This document shows, piece after piece, positions 1 through 7,106 of a DNA stretch of 56,556 nt. Position numbers and translations under genes: made by a program. Under the pieces are notes generated by a model. It was not told where the DNA came from, did not search any database, and was given only the letters and a program-made list of their open reading frames with translations. Position 1 is the first letter of the stretch. Each line of letters begins with the position of its first letter. Source of the DNA: Gammaproteobacteria bacterium (lineage in GTDB: Bacteria; Pseudomonadota; Gammaproteobacteria; Steroidobacterales; GCA-2729495); the NCBI GenBank assembly GCA_020851975.1, contig JADZBS010000112.1:1-56556 (forward strand), read 5' to 3'.

Positions 1-360
1 CGCCAGCGTGCCGATGACGTCGTCGGCCTCCACGCCGGCGACACGCAGCAGCGGCAGCCCGCTCGCCTCGACGGCGGCCACGAGCGGCTCGACCTGGGCG
101 CGCAGTTCCTCGGGCATGGGCGGGCGGGGCGCCTTGTCGTCGGCGAAGAGTGCGTCGCGGACGGTGCGGCCCGGCGCGTCCATGACCACGGCGACCAGCG
201 CCGGGGACTGCTCGCGCAGCAGCTTGTGCAGCATGTTGAGCACGCCGAGCACCGCACCCGTCGGCTCGCCGGAGCGGGTGGTCAGCGGCGGCAGCGCATT
301 GAAGGCGCGGTAGAGATAGGAGGAGCCGTCGACGAGCAGGAGGCGGCGGGGCGTGGCCAT
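1..360 (-). CDS. polA: DNA polymerase I, N-terminal part (runs off the window)
   Basis: Only the first 120 codons are in the window; the gene continues beyond position 1. The start at 360 reads [20 protein letters not shown], the classic beginning of the PolA 5'-3' exonuclease (FEN-like) domain. It is followed by the GxxTGAVLG-type stretch and, near residues 109-117, [14 protein letters not shown] with the acidic EADD pair that binds metal in this nuclease domain. PolA removes RNA primers and fills gaps in replication and excision repair. A TATAAT hexamer ends only 6 nt before the ATG and no Shine-Dalgarno sequence lies between them, so the mRNA may be leaderless. The identification is secure for the N-terminus; polymerase domains cannot be checked. 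Confidence 0.93.
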   Translation of the reverse strand, partial: MATPRRLLLVDGSSYLYRAFNALPPLTTRSGEPTGAVLGVLNMLHKLLREQSPALVAVVMDAPGRTVRDALFADDKAPRPPMPEELRAQVEPLVAAVEASGLPLLRVAGVEADDVIGTLA

Positions 361-366
361 CGCCGG

Positions 367-372
367 ATTATA
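367..372 (-). promoter_or_regulatory. -10 element of polA
   Basis: On the minus strand this is a perfect TATAAT, 6 nt upstream of the polA ATG. Transcription would begin at or one base before the start codon. No convincing -35 hexamer is seen at 16-18 nt. Confidence 0.55.
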
Positions 373-401
373 GGTGTCGGCACTTGGCCGCCGCAGCCCA
401 C

Positions 402-415
402 CTGACGTGGATCAA
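402..415 (+). promoter_or_regulatory. possible FNR/ANR-like site
   Basis: The minus strand reads TTGATCCACGTCAG, close to the FNR consensus TTGAT-N4-ATCAA (left half complete, right half 3 of 5). It is centred about 40 bp before a plausible start for the Rieske gene, whose -10 could be TAGACT at 436-441. That is the spacing used by activators at class II promoters. One weak half-site leaves this tentative. Confidence 0.3.
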
Positions 416-499
416 GTGAGCCCGGGGTGGCGGGCCTAGACTCGGGACGGCATGCCGGCGTGGTTGCCGTCATCGCCATCATCCGGGGGGGAGGACGCC

Positions 500-1648
500 A
501 TGTTCATCAATTTCTGGTACGTGGCCGCGAAGAGCGGCGAGGTCATCTTCGGCGCGGACCGGCCGCTCAAGGTGCAGATGCTCGGGCACCACTTCGCCCT
601 GTGGCGCAACCGCAAGGGTGTCGTGCAGTGCATCAGCGACACCTGCAGCCATCGCGGCGGCGCGCTCGCCGACGGACGCATCCGCGGCGACTGCGTCGAG
701 TGTCCGTACCACGGCTGGACCTTCGACGGCGCCGGCAACTGCGTGCGCCTGCCCTCGCTCGGGCCGAACGCCTCGATTCCGGGCCGCACGCGCGTGGATT
801 CCTACCCGGTGCAGGAGAAGTACGGCTTCGTCCACGTGTTCCTCGGTGACCTGCCGGAGGCCGAGCGCCCGCCGATCATCGACATCCCGGAATACGACGA
901 CCCGGCCTGGCGCTTCATCCAGCTCTCCCTGGAGTGGAAGATCGACTACAAGCGCGCCATCGAGAACACCATGGACCCGGGCCACAACGAGTTCACGCAC
1001 CCGACGCACGGTTTCCTCGGCGTGAAGGAGGACTACCGCGTCGAGGACTTCGAGCTGTCCGATGCCGCCTGGGGCACGGGCTTCTTTGCCAACATGCGGG
1101 CTCCGACGCTCGCCCAGCGCGACATGAACGAGGCAGCCGGCCGGACCGGCGACCAGTGGACCCGCAACGGTGCCGGCAACCACGGGCCGCACTGCACCTG
1201 GACCCACATCCACCCCTCCGACCGTGCGCAGATGCACGGTTACGCCTTCCACACGCCGGTCACCGAGAAGGTCGACCGCATCTACGTCATGTTCGGGCGC
1301 AACTTCCTGCTCGAATCGAAGTACGACCAGACCTTCGAGAACCGCGGCGTGTTCATCGCCGAGCAGGCTCGCTACGTGCTCGAGCCGCTGCACCCCAAGC
1401 TCACGCCGCCCGCCAACCAGCACGAATTCCTCGTGCCGGCCGACAAGTGCATCGCCCGCTACCGGGAGTACTGCCAGGAGTGGGAGCGGCGCGGCTGGCG
1501 CATCGACGTGAAGCGCCTGCGTGCCGACGAAGACACCGTCGCCTACGCCATCCCGAGCCCGTCGCGCCGCGCGCACAAGGGCTGGGTGCTGCCCGCCGTG
1601 CCGCTGGCGCCGGCAGGCGAGGCGGTGGCCGTCGCGAAGAAGGCCTGA
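500..1648 (+). CDS. Rieske [2Fe-2S] aromatic-ring oxygenase, large subunit
   Basis: A 382-residue Rieske non-heme iron oxygenase of the vanillate O-demethylase/phthalate dioxygenase type. The Rieske cluster ligands are Cys49-x-His51 and Cys68-x2-His71. The mononuclear iron motif Asp159-x2-His162-x4-His167 follows. Such enzymes insert oxygen into, or demethylate, aromatic or steroid-like substrates, taking electrons from a separate reductase; none is adjacent (a ferredoxin reductase lies far away at 44543-45772). The start at 500 is preferred over an in-frame ATG at 452 because GGGGGGAGGA sits 5 nt upstream and the domain begins at once (MFINFWYVA). It converges with the flavoprotein gene, 14 bp apart. 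The substrate cannot be told from sequence. Confidence 0.88.
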   Translation: MFINFWYVAAKSGEVIFGADRPLKVQMLGHHFALWRNRKGVVQCISDTCSHRGGALADGRIRGDCVECPYHGWTFDGAGNCVRLPSLGPNASIPGRTRVDSYPVQEKYGFVHVFLGDLPEAERPPIIDIPEYDDPAWRFIQLSLEWKIDYKRAIENTMDPGHNEFTHPTHGFLGVKEDYRVEDFELSDAAWGTGFFANMRAPTLAQRDMNEAAGRTGDQWTRNGAGNHGPHCTWTHIHPSDRAQMHGYAFHTPVTEKVDRIYVMFGRNFLLESKYDQTFENRGVFIAEQARYVLEPLHPKLTPPANQHEFLVPADKCIARYREYCQEWERRGWRIDVKRLRADEDTVAYAIPSPSRRAHKGWVLPAVPLAPAGEAVAVAKKA

Positions 1649-1665
1649 GCGGCGCGGGCCGCTCA
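1646..1665. terminator. inverted repeat joining two convergent stop codons
   Basis: TGAGCGG at 1646-1652 pairs with CCGCTCA at 1659-1665. The outer bases are the TGA stop codons of the two converging genes. There is no T-run, so it is a possible weak or bidirectional transcription end rather than a standard intrinsic terminator. Confidence 0.3.
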
Positions 1666-3411
1666 GTGACAGCGCGAGCAGCTGCGGACCTGGGCCAGCT
1701 GCTGCGCGCGTGTCGTCGCCGGGGCGGGCGGAAAGCTCTCGTCGTGGCAGGTGCTGCAGGTTTCGTTGCGCGCCAGGACCAGCCGGTGCAGCTGCGCGAA
1801 ATGCCAGTACCCGGCACGCGGTGCGCCGATGCGCTCAGCGAGCTCTCGCGCATCGGCCGGGTCCGCGGCCGGCGGCAACACGGGTGGTGGCGCACCGGCG
1901 ACCGGCGCGACATCGGCCGCGGCAGTGCGCCCGGCGATGCGCCCGATGAGGAGCGAGGGGCCGAGGAACGTCCCGGCACCGCCGTGGCTGCCGTTAATGC
2001 CGGCCACGCCCGTGGCCTCGCCCGCTGCGTACAGGCCGGGCACCGGCCGTTGCTGCTCGTCGAGCGCGCGCGCGTCGTGGTCGATGGCGATGCCGCCCAT
2101 GCTCTTGCGCGTCATCGGGTGCAACTCGATGGCGTAGTAGGGCGGCGTGGCGAGCGGCGGCGGCAGCCGGCCCGCCACGTTGGGGCCGAAGCGGGCGAAG
2201 TCCGCATCGCGGCCCTGGGCGAGTGACTCGTTGTAGCGCGCGACCGTGGCGGCGAATGCTGCCGGCGGCAGCCCGGCTGCGCCTGCCCGCGCCTCGAGGC
2301 TGTCGGCCTGCTTCACCAGGGCCGGGTCGGGCATGATCTCGGCGGCGATGGTGCGCGCGTCGAGCCACGGCCCGCCGCGAATCATGAGCTGGCTGCGGCT
2401 GGCGGCGTCGAACACCAGCCAGTAGCTCGGCGGCGAGCGCGACAGGACCAGCGACTCGATCGCCTTCGACGGTGCCGCCTCGTTGACGAAGCGCCGGCCG
2501 GCCTGATCCACCATGATCGCGGCGGCGTTCTGCACCAGCAGGCCGCGGCGGCCGGTCGGGTCGCGCGGGTTGCGCATGCCGGTCACGTAGACGAGCTGGC
2601 GATCGAGGCGCGTGAGCGCCGCGCCGGCTGCCGTGGCGAGCGCCAGCCCGCCGCCGGTGGCGAACTCGCCGGAGCCGACGTACAGCGGCTGCGGCACGGC
2701 CTGCCCGGTGGGCCAGTGCGTGCGCACCAGCTGGTCGTTGCTCTCGAAGCCGCCGGTGGCGATGACCACGGCCGGGGCCCGCAGCGTGAGCATGCGTCCG
2801 CTGCGCAGGTCGCGCGCCACCACGCCGGTCACGCGACCGCGCCCGAGCAGCAGGCGCGTGGCTTCGTGATTCCAGGCGAAGGCGATCGGCTCGCGCCCGA
2901 GCGCCTCGCGCAGCATCGGCAGCACCGCGCTCGCCGCCGCCCCGCGCGGGAAGTGGAACCGCGGCACCGAGTCCTCGGCGCTCGGCAGGATCATCGCGAA
3001 CGTGACGCCCCTGGCCACGAGCCAGTCGTGGACCTCGCGCCGCGACCCTTCGACATAGCGGCGCACCCACCAGGGATCGGCGTTCTCGCCCCAGGCGAGG
3101 ATGTCGCGGATGGCGACCTCGGGATCGTCGTGGTAGCCCTTCTGCGCCTGCAACGGCGTGCCGACCAGCGAAAAGCCCCCGGCGAGGACCGCGTGGCCGC
3201 CGCCCACCGAGTTGGCGTCGAGCACGACCACGCGCGCGCCGGCATCGGCCGCTTCCAGCGCCGCCGCTAGCCCGGCGATGCCGGCACCGACGACGATCAG
3301 GTCGGCATCGCGCTGCGCGCCGGGCCATGTCGTGCAGGCGCCGGCGAGCAGTGCCAGCGCGCAGGCGAGGAACGTGCGCCGCACCGGTGCGGCGTGCCGG
3401 GTGGCTTCCAC
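1663..3411 (-). CDS. exported FAD-dependent oxidoreductase with C-terminal two-heme tail
   Basis: About 582 residues. The likely GTG start at 3411 gives a basic N-terminus, a hydrophobic stretch and a cysteine (LALLAGAC) resembling a weak lipobox, so the product is probably exported and perhaps lipid-anchored. The FAD Rossmann motif VVGAGIAGLAAA follows, and the body matches the fumarate reductase/3-ketosteroid dehydrogenase flavoprotein family (SMGGIAID, PGLYAAGEATG near the C-terminus). The last 36 residues carry two CxxCH heme c motifs, CSTCH and CSRCH, the second ending on the final residue. Flavocytochromes I know, such as periplasmic fumarate reductase, carry hemes at the N-terminus. 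It lies 35 bp after the propeller gene and is probably co-transcribed. The electron acceptor is unknown. The start is uncertain because no clear ribosome site is visible; GTG at 3384 is the alternative. Confidence 0.8.
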   Translation of the reverse strand: MEATRHAAPVRRTFLACALALLAGACTTWPGAQRDADLIVVGAGIAGLAAALEAADAGARVVVLDANSVGGGHAVLAGGFSLVGTPLQAQKGYHDDPEVAIRDILAWGENADPWWVRRYVEGSRREVHDWLVARGVTFAMILPSAEDSVPRFHFPRGAAASAVLPMLREALGREPIAFAWNHEATRLLLGRGRVTGVVARDLRSGRMLTLRAPAVVIATGGFESNDQLVRTHWPTGQAVPQPLYVGSGEFATGGGLALATAAGAALTRLDRQLVYVTGMRNPRDPTGRRGLLVQNAAAIMVDQAGRRFVNEAAPSKAIESLVLSRSPPSYWLVFDAASRSQLMIRGGPWLDARTIAAEIMPDPALVKQADSLEARAGAAGLPPAAFAATVARYNESLAQGRDADFARFGPNVAGRLPPPLATPPYYAIELHPMTRKSMGGIAIDHDARALDEQQRPVPGLYAAGEATGVAGINGSHGGAGTFLGPSLLIGRIAGRTAAADVAPVAGAPPPVLPPAADPADARELAERIGAPRAGYWHFAQLHRLVLARNETCSTCHDESFPPAPATTRAQQLAQVRSCSRCH

Positions 3412-3446
3412 GGTGGCGACCGGTTCGCCGCTTGGGTCGCAGCCGC

Positions 3447-4520
3447 TCAGCGCTTGCCCTTGTAGTGTTCCGGCCCGATGCCGAGCGGCGTGATGTCCAT
3501 GACGTGCGTGTAGAGATCGCTCATGAACCGCTCGCCGAGGCTGCGCGTGAACAGCATCTTCGTCCCGTCCGGGGAGATCGAGGCCAGACCGTCGAAGCTC
3601 GCGTTCCAGGTGAGCCGCTCGGGTTCGGCGCCGAATTTCTCCATGTCGAACAGGAAGATCTCCCAGTTGTTCTTCTCGATCACGCGCACGGCGATGAAGT
3701 GCCGGCCGTCGGGGGCCGGATAGCTGCCCCAGTTCATCCCCGTGTCCGGCGGCGTGCGCGGCGTGAGCTGCGTGCCGTCGTGGCGGATGGTGAATACCGT
3801 CATCGGAGTGGGCCGGATCTTGCCGTACTCCTCGTACTTCCAGGCCCGGAACATCACCGTCTCGCTGTCCGGCAGGTACATCGGCCGGCCCTCGTCCCAG
3901 TCCTTCGTGAAGGTGATCTGCTCCTCGCCGGTGCCGTCGGCGCGCATGCGCCACAGGTCCATGTTGCCGTTGGTCTGGCGGCCGAAGACGATCCACTGCC
4001 CGTTCGGCGACACCGAGATCTCGGCGTCGTACCAGGCATTGTTCGTCAGGCGCCGCACGTTGCCGCCGCTCGCGTCGGACAGGTAGAGCTCGGCGCCCTG
4101 CGGGTAGTCACGCGGGTCGGACCAGTTGCCGAGCGGCTTGTCGAGGTTGTCGCGGATCGAGGTCCAGGCCACCGTCTTCATGTCCGGGAAGAAGTACGAG
4201 CAGGCATCCTGGCCGATGGTATTGATGCGCCGGATGTCGGTGCCCTGGTCGGTGAACGTCCAGGTCAGTGCGCCGCCCGAGGCGCCCTCCCTGGACTGGT
4301 AGGCCTGCGGGTCCTGCACCTGGGCGATGACGTGCCGGTTGTCGGTGGCGTAGTACGCCTCGGCGGCCTCCGGAATGTTCGGGATCTTGTAGACCTTGAG
4401 TTTGCGCGGGCCCTCCTCGGTCACCGGCACGCCGGGCGGCGCCTCGGCGGCCAAGGCGGGTGCGCCGAGCATGGCGGCGGCGAGGATGGCGGTGAGCAGC
4501 GGCTGGACAGCGTGGCGCAT
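3447..4520 (-). CDS. secreted TolB-like (PD40) beta-propeller protein
   Basis: 357 residues with a clear Sec signal peptide (MRHAVQPLLTAILAAAMLGA, cleavage probably after APALA near residue 24). The mature part contains repeated PD40/WD40-like blades, for example ISVSPNGQWIVFGRQ with LWRMRADGTGEEQITF, and ASISPDGTKMLFTRS near the C-terminus. Such propellers bind partner proteins or sugars in the periplasm; no catalytic residues are evident. It lies directly upstream of the exported heme flavoprotein on the same strand, so the two may form one periplasmic redox or binding unit. AGGGGGAT precedes the ATG. The precise function is unknown. Confidence 0.8.
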   Translation of the reverse strand: MRHAVQPLLTAILAAAMLGAPALAAEAPPGVPVTEEGPRKLKVYKIPNIPEAAEAYYATDNRHVIAQVQDPQAYQSREGASGGALTWTFTDQGTDIRRINTIGQDACSYFFPDMKTVAWTSIRDNLDKPLGNWSDPRDYPQGAELYLSDASGGNVRRLTNNAWYDAEISVSPNGQWIVFGRQTNGNMDLWRMRADGTGEEQITFTKDWDEGRPMYLPDSETVMFRAWKYEEYGKIRPTPMTVFTIRHDGTQLTPRTPPDTGMNWGSYPAPDGRHFIAVRVIEKNNWEIFLFDMEKFGAEPERLTWNASFDGLASISPDGTKMLFTRSLGERFMSDLYTHVMDITPLGIGPEHYKGKR

Positions 4521-4679
4521 GGCGGGATCCCCCTGCGGATCGGTGAGCGTGGATCAATAGACCGGATGGGCCGGCGCGTCAACGGACAGGATGTCGCGGT
4601 GCAGCTCTCTTGTGAGGAGAACAATTGCCGCATGCCGGTTCATGACTGCCAACCTCACTGATTTTCTCCGGGGTGCGCA

Positions 4680-4859
4680 TCAGCGGCGCTCCGCCGGGCC
4701 GGGCGTCGGGGGTATGCGCGGCTGTTCCTGCTCCTCATCGGGCGTCGTGGCTGGCGCCTCTGTCGCGGGCGGCTCGGGCGGGGGGAGATAGAGGTCACCC
4801 TTCAGCCCGCAGCCGGCGAGCGCGGGGATGGCCAGGACGGCGATGAGCAGCAGGCGCAT
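4680..4859 (-). CDS. lptM: LPS-assembly lipoprotein LptM (YifL-like)
   Basis: A 59-residue lipoprotein: MRLLLIAVLAIPALAGCGLK, lipobox LAGC with the lipidated Cys17, then GLKGDLYLPPPEPP. The C-G-L-K-G-x-L-Y-x-P-P pattern after the cysteine is the hallmark of LptM/YifL, which assists disulfide maturation of the LPS translocon LptD in the outer membrane. The rest is Pro/Glu-rich and disordered, as usual. It lies 59 bp after argH rather than next to lysA/dapF as in E. coli, and no lysA follows. TATAAT ends 6 nt before the ATG, so it can be transcribed separately, possibly without a leader. Confidence 0.88.
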   Translation of the reverse strand: MRLLLIAVLAIPALAGCGLKGDLYLPPPEPPATEAPATTPDEEQEQPRIPPTPGPAERR

Positions 4860-4865
4860 GCGGGG

Positions 4866-4871
4866 ATTATA
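4866..4871 (-). promoter_or_regulatory. -10 element of lptM
   Basis: Minus strand TATAAT, followed by CCCCGC and then the lptM ATG. This is the same geometry as at polA and argues for a leaderless transcript starting inside the arginine gene run. Confidence 0.5.
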
Positions 4872-4918
4872 CGCAGCCGGCCGGCTCGCCCATCAGGCCC
4901 GGGCAGTCGCTCGCGCCG

Positions 4919-6100
4919 CTATTTCATCTCCCGCCCGATGCGCTGGTACGCCTCGCGGAAGCTGATGCCTTCCTCCAGGACGAGGCGGTTGGCGCGGCCG
5001 GCGGCGTAGATGCCGGCGTCGAGCCGGATGTTTTCCGGGCGGAATTCAATGCCGCCCAGCAGGTGGGCCATGACGGCGCAGCTCTCGGCGGTGACGTCGA
5101 TGGCACGGAACAGCGGGCCCTTCATGCGCTGCAGGTCGCGCTGGTAGCCGGAGGGCAGCTTGGCGGGCAGCGCCAGGATCTCGGCCAGCGCGCCCTGCAG
5201 CGTCGCCGTGGCGCCGCGCACCAGCTCGAGGACGTCGGGGTTGCGCTTCTGCGGCATGATCGAGGAGCCCGTGGTCATGCTGGCTGGCAGGCGCACGAAG
5301 GCGAACTCCTGCGTATAGAAGAGGAGCAGGTCGGCGGCGAGCCGGCCGAGGTCCTGCATCAGCAGGCACAGTTCGAACACCAGCGTCGCCTCGGCCTTGC
5401 CGCGCGAGATCTGCACCGCGGTCACCGGCTCGTGCACGGCGTCGAAGCCGAGCAGCCGGCGCGTGGACTCGCGGTCGATGGGCAGGCCGGGCACGCCGTA
5501 GCCGGCTGCGCTGCCGAGCGGGTTGCGGCTGAGGCGCCGGCGCGTGGCGCCGATGCCCTCGGCATCGTCGCGGATCTCGGCGGCGAAGCCGCCCGCCCAC
5601 AGCGGCACCGAACTGGGCATGGCCTGCTGCATGTGGGTGTAGCCGGGCAGCGCGGTGTCGGCCTCGCGGGTGCCGAGCGCGGTGAGCGCGTCGGCCACCC
5701 CGAGGGCGGCCCGCTGCAGGTCGCCGGCGGCGTCGAGCAGGTACAGGCGCAACGCGGTGAGCAGCTGGTCGTTGCGCGAGCGGCCGAGGTGCACGCGCCG
5801 GCCCGCTTCGCCGATCCGCTCGGTGAGGCGCCGTTCGAGCGCCGTGTGGGCGTCCTCGTCGTCGAGGCCGATGCGCCATTCGCCGGCGGCGTGGGCGACG
5901 GCGAGCGCCTCGAGGCCGGTGCAGATGGCGTCGAAGTCCTGGTCCGTCAGCAGCTTCTGCTGGTGGAGCATGGTGGCGTGCGCGATCGAGCCGCGCACGT
6001 CGTAGGGCACGAGCCGCGCGTCGAGGGCGTGGTCCTCGCCTGCCGTGTAGCGCAGCACCCGTGCGTCGAGGGCGTCGCCTTTGTCCCAGAGTCGGGTCAT
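4919..6100 (-). CDS. argH: argininosuccinate lyase, short form
   Basis: Splits argininosuccinate into arginine and fumarate, the last step of arginine synthesis. The fumarate lyase signature GSSIMPQKRNP is at residues 278-288, with HLGRSRNDQ near 104-112 and PGYTHMQQA near 152-160. The 393-residue protein stops right after FREAYQRIGREMK. As I recall, ArgH of E. coli is about 457 residues and of Xanthomonas about 430, so the C-terminal subdomain is largely missing. The TAG stop is unambiguous and only 59 bp separate it from lptM, so this looks like a natural short form or an old truncation. The start at 6100 has GGAG 11 nt upstream. It is the last arginine gene of the run, 65 bp after argB. 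Confidence 0.93.
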   Translation of the reverse strand: MTRLWDKGDALDARVLRYTAGEDHALDARLVPYDVRGSIAHATMLHQQKLLTDQDFDAICTGLEALAVAHAAGEWRIGLDDEDAHTALERRLTERIGEAGRRVHLGRSRNDQLLTALRLYLLDAAGDLQRAALGVADALTALGTREADTALPGYTHMQQAMPSSVPLWAGGFAAEIRDDAEGIGATRRRLSRNPLGSAAGYGVPGLPIDRESTRRLLGFDAVHEPVTAVQISRGKAEATLVFELCLLMQDLGRLAADLLLFYTQEFAFVRLPASMTTGSSIMPQKRNPDVLELVRGATATLQGALAEILALPAKLPSGYQRDLQRMKGPLFRAIDVTAESCAVMAHLLGGIEFRPENIRLDAGIYAAGRANRLVLEEGISFREAYQRIGREMK

Positions 6101-6165
6101 GGGGTGGTTTCTCCGGTCGGTGAGGCCTGGGTCGCGAAGGGTGTGGCTCCCGCGGTGGTGATCCG

Positions 6166-7101
6166 TCAGGTCGCCGGGGACTTCTCCTCGCTGGAGAGGG
6201 TGTTGATGTTCTCGACCACGAGCGTGCCCGTGCCTTCGTTGGTGAAGATCTCGAGCAGCAGGCTGTCGGGCACCTTGTAGGAAATCACGTGCCCCCGCGA
6301 CACGCCGCCGCGGATCGCCGCCTCGATGGCGCGGGCCTTGGGCAGCATGCCGTCGGCGAGCGCGCCGGCCTGCTCGAGCCGCTTCAGGCCGGCCAGGTCC
6401 ACGTACGAGATCAGCGAAGCCGGGTTGTGGCGATCCTCGAGGATGCCCGGCGCCCCGGTGGTGAGCACGAGCTTCGCGGCGCCGAGTTCGGCGGCCAGTG
6501 CCGCGGCCACCGTGTCGGCGTTGATGTTGAGCAGCGTGCCGGCGGCGTCGGCGGAGAGCGGGCTCACCACCGGCAGGAGGCCGTTCTCGAGCTGCGTGGC
6601 GAGCACGCTGGCGTCGATCTGCTCGATGTCGCCGACGAAGCCGTAGTCGACCGGCTGCGTCTGGCCGGCGATGCGCACCGGGGCGCGCCTGCGGGCGCGC
6701 ACCAGGCCGGCATCGACGCCGGAAATACCGATCGCCGGCAGCTCGAGCTGCCGGCAGGCGGCGACGATCTGGGTGTTGATCTGGCCGTTGAGGACCATGG
6801 TCGCCACGGCCAGCGTGCGCTCGTCGGTGACGCGACGGCCCTCGACCATGCGGGTCTCCACGCCCAGCGACTCGGCGAGCTGCGTGTTCTGCGGCCCCCC
6901 GCCGTGGACCAGCACGGTGCGGATGCCGACCTGGTGCAGGATCGCCACTTGCTCGATCAGCGCGCGCGTGCTCGCGGGATCGGCGAACACCTCGCCGCCC
7001 GCCTTGATGACGAAGGTCTTGCGCCGGTACAGCCGCACGTAGGGCGCTGCGTGGCGCAGGGCGGCGACGACGATGTCCCTGTTGGATGGATTCTGCGACA
7101 T
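6166..7101 (-). CDS. argB: N-acyl (acetyl/succinyl) glutamate kinase
   Basis: 311 residues of the amino acid kinase fold; phosphorylates the gamma-carboxylate of an N-acylglutamate. Visible motifs are FVIKAGGE near residue 30 (catalytic Lys), VHGGGPQN, GISGVDAGLV, the NINADTVAAALA nucleotide and substrate stretch, and the C-terminal LLLEIFTNEGTGTL. An N-terminal helix before the kinase core is like that of arginine-inhibited hexameric enzymes, so feedback control is possible. There is no GNAT domain, unlike the bifunctional synthase-kinase of Xanthomonas, so this protein cannot supply the missing acylglutamate synthase. The ATG at 7101 lies 5 bp after the carbamoyltransferase stop. Given that neighbour, the substrate may be succinylglutamate. 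Confidence 0.92.
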   Translation of the reverse strand: MSQNPSNRDIVVAALRHAAPYVRLYRRKTFVIKAGGEVFADPASTRALIEQVAILHQVGIRTVLVHGGGPQNTQLAESLGVETRMVEGRRVTDERTLAVATMVLNGQINTQIVAACRQLELPAIGISGVDAGLVRARRRAPVRIAGQTQPVDYGFVGDIEQIDASVLATQLENGLLPVVSPLSADAAGTLLNINADTVAAALAAELGAAKLVLTTGAPGILEDRHNPASLISYVDLAGLKRLEQAGALADGMLPKARAIEAAIRGGVSRGHVISYKVPDSLLLEIFTNEGTGTLVVENINTLSSEEKSPAT

Positions 7102-7106
7102 GGTGT

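Noticed and set aside
452-499. Earlier start for the Rieske oxygenase
   Set aside because: The added residues (MPAWLPSSPSSGGEDA) are not family-like, and the ribosome site lies between the two candidates, just before 500.
3412-3996. Extension of the heme flavoprotein upstream into the propeller gene
   Set aside because: That part is an out-of-frame shadow of the propeller gene; the export signal begins at 3411.
4577-4680. 33-codon frame beginning with the ATG that overlaps the lptM stop (TGATG)
   Set aside because: The product has no resemblance to lysA/dapF or any family, and its second half is low in coding character; the overlap is probably chance.
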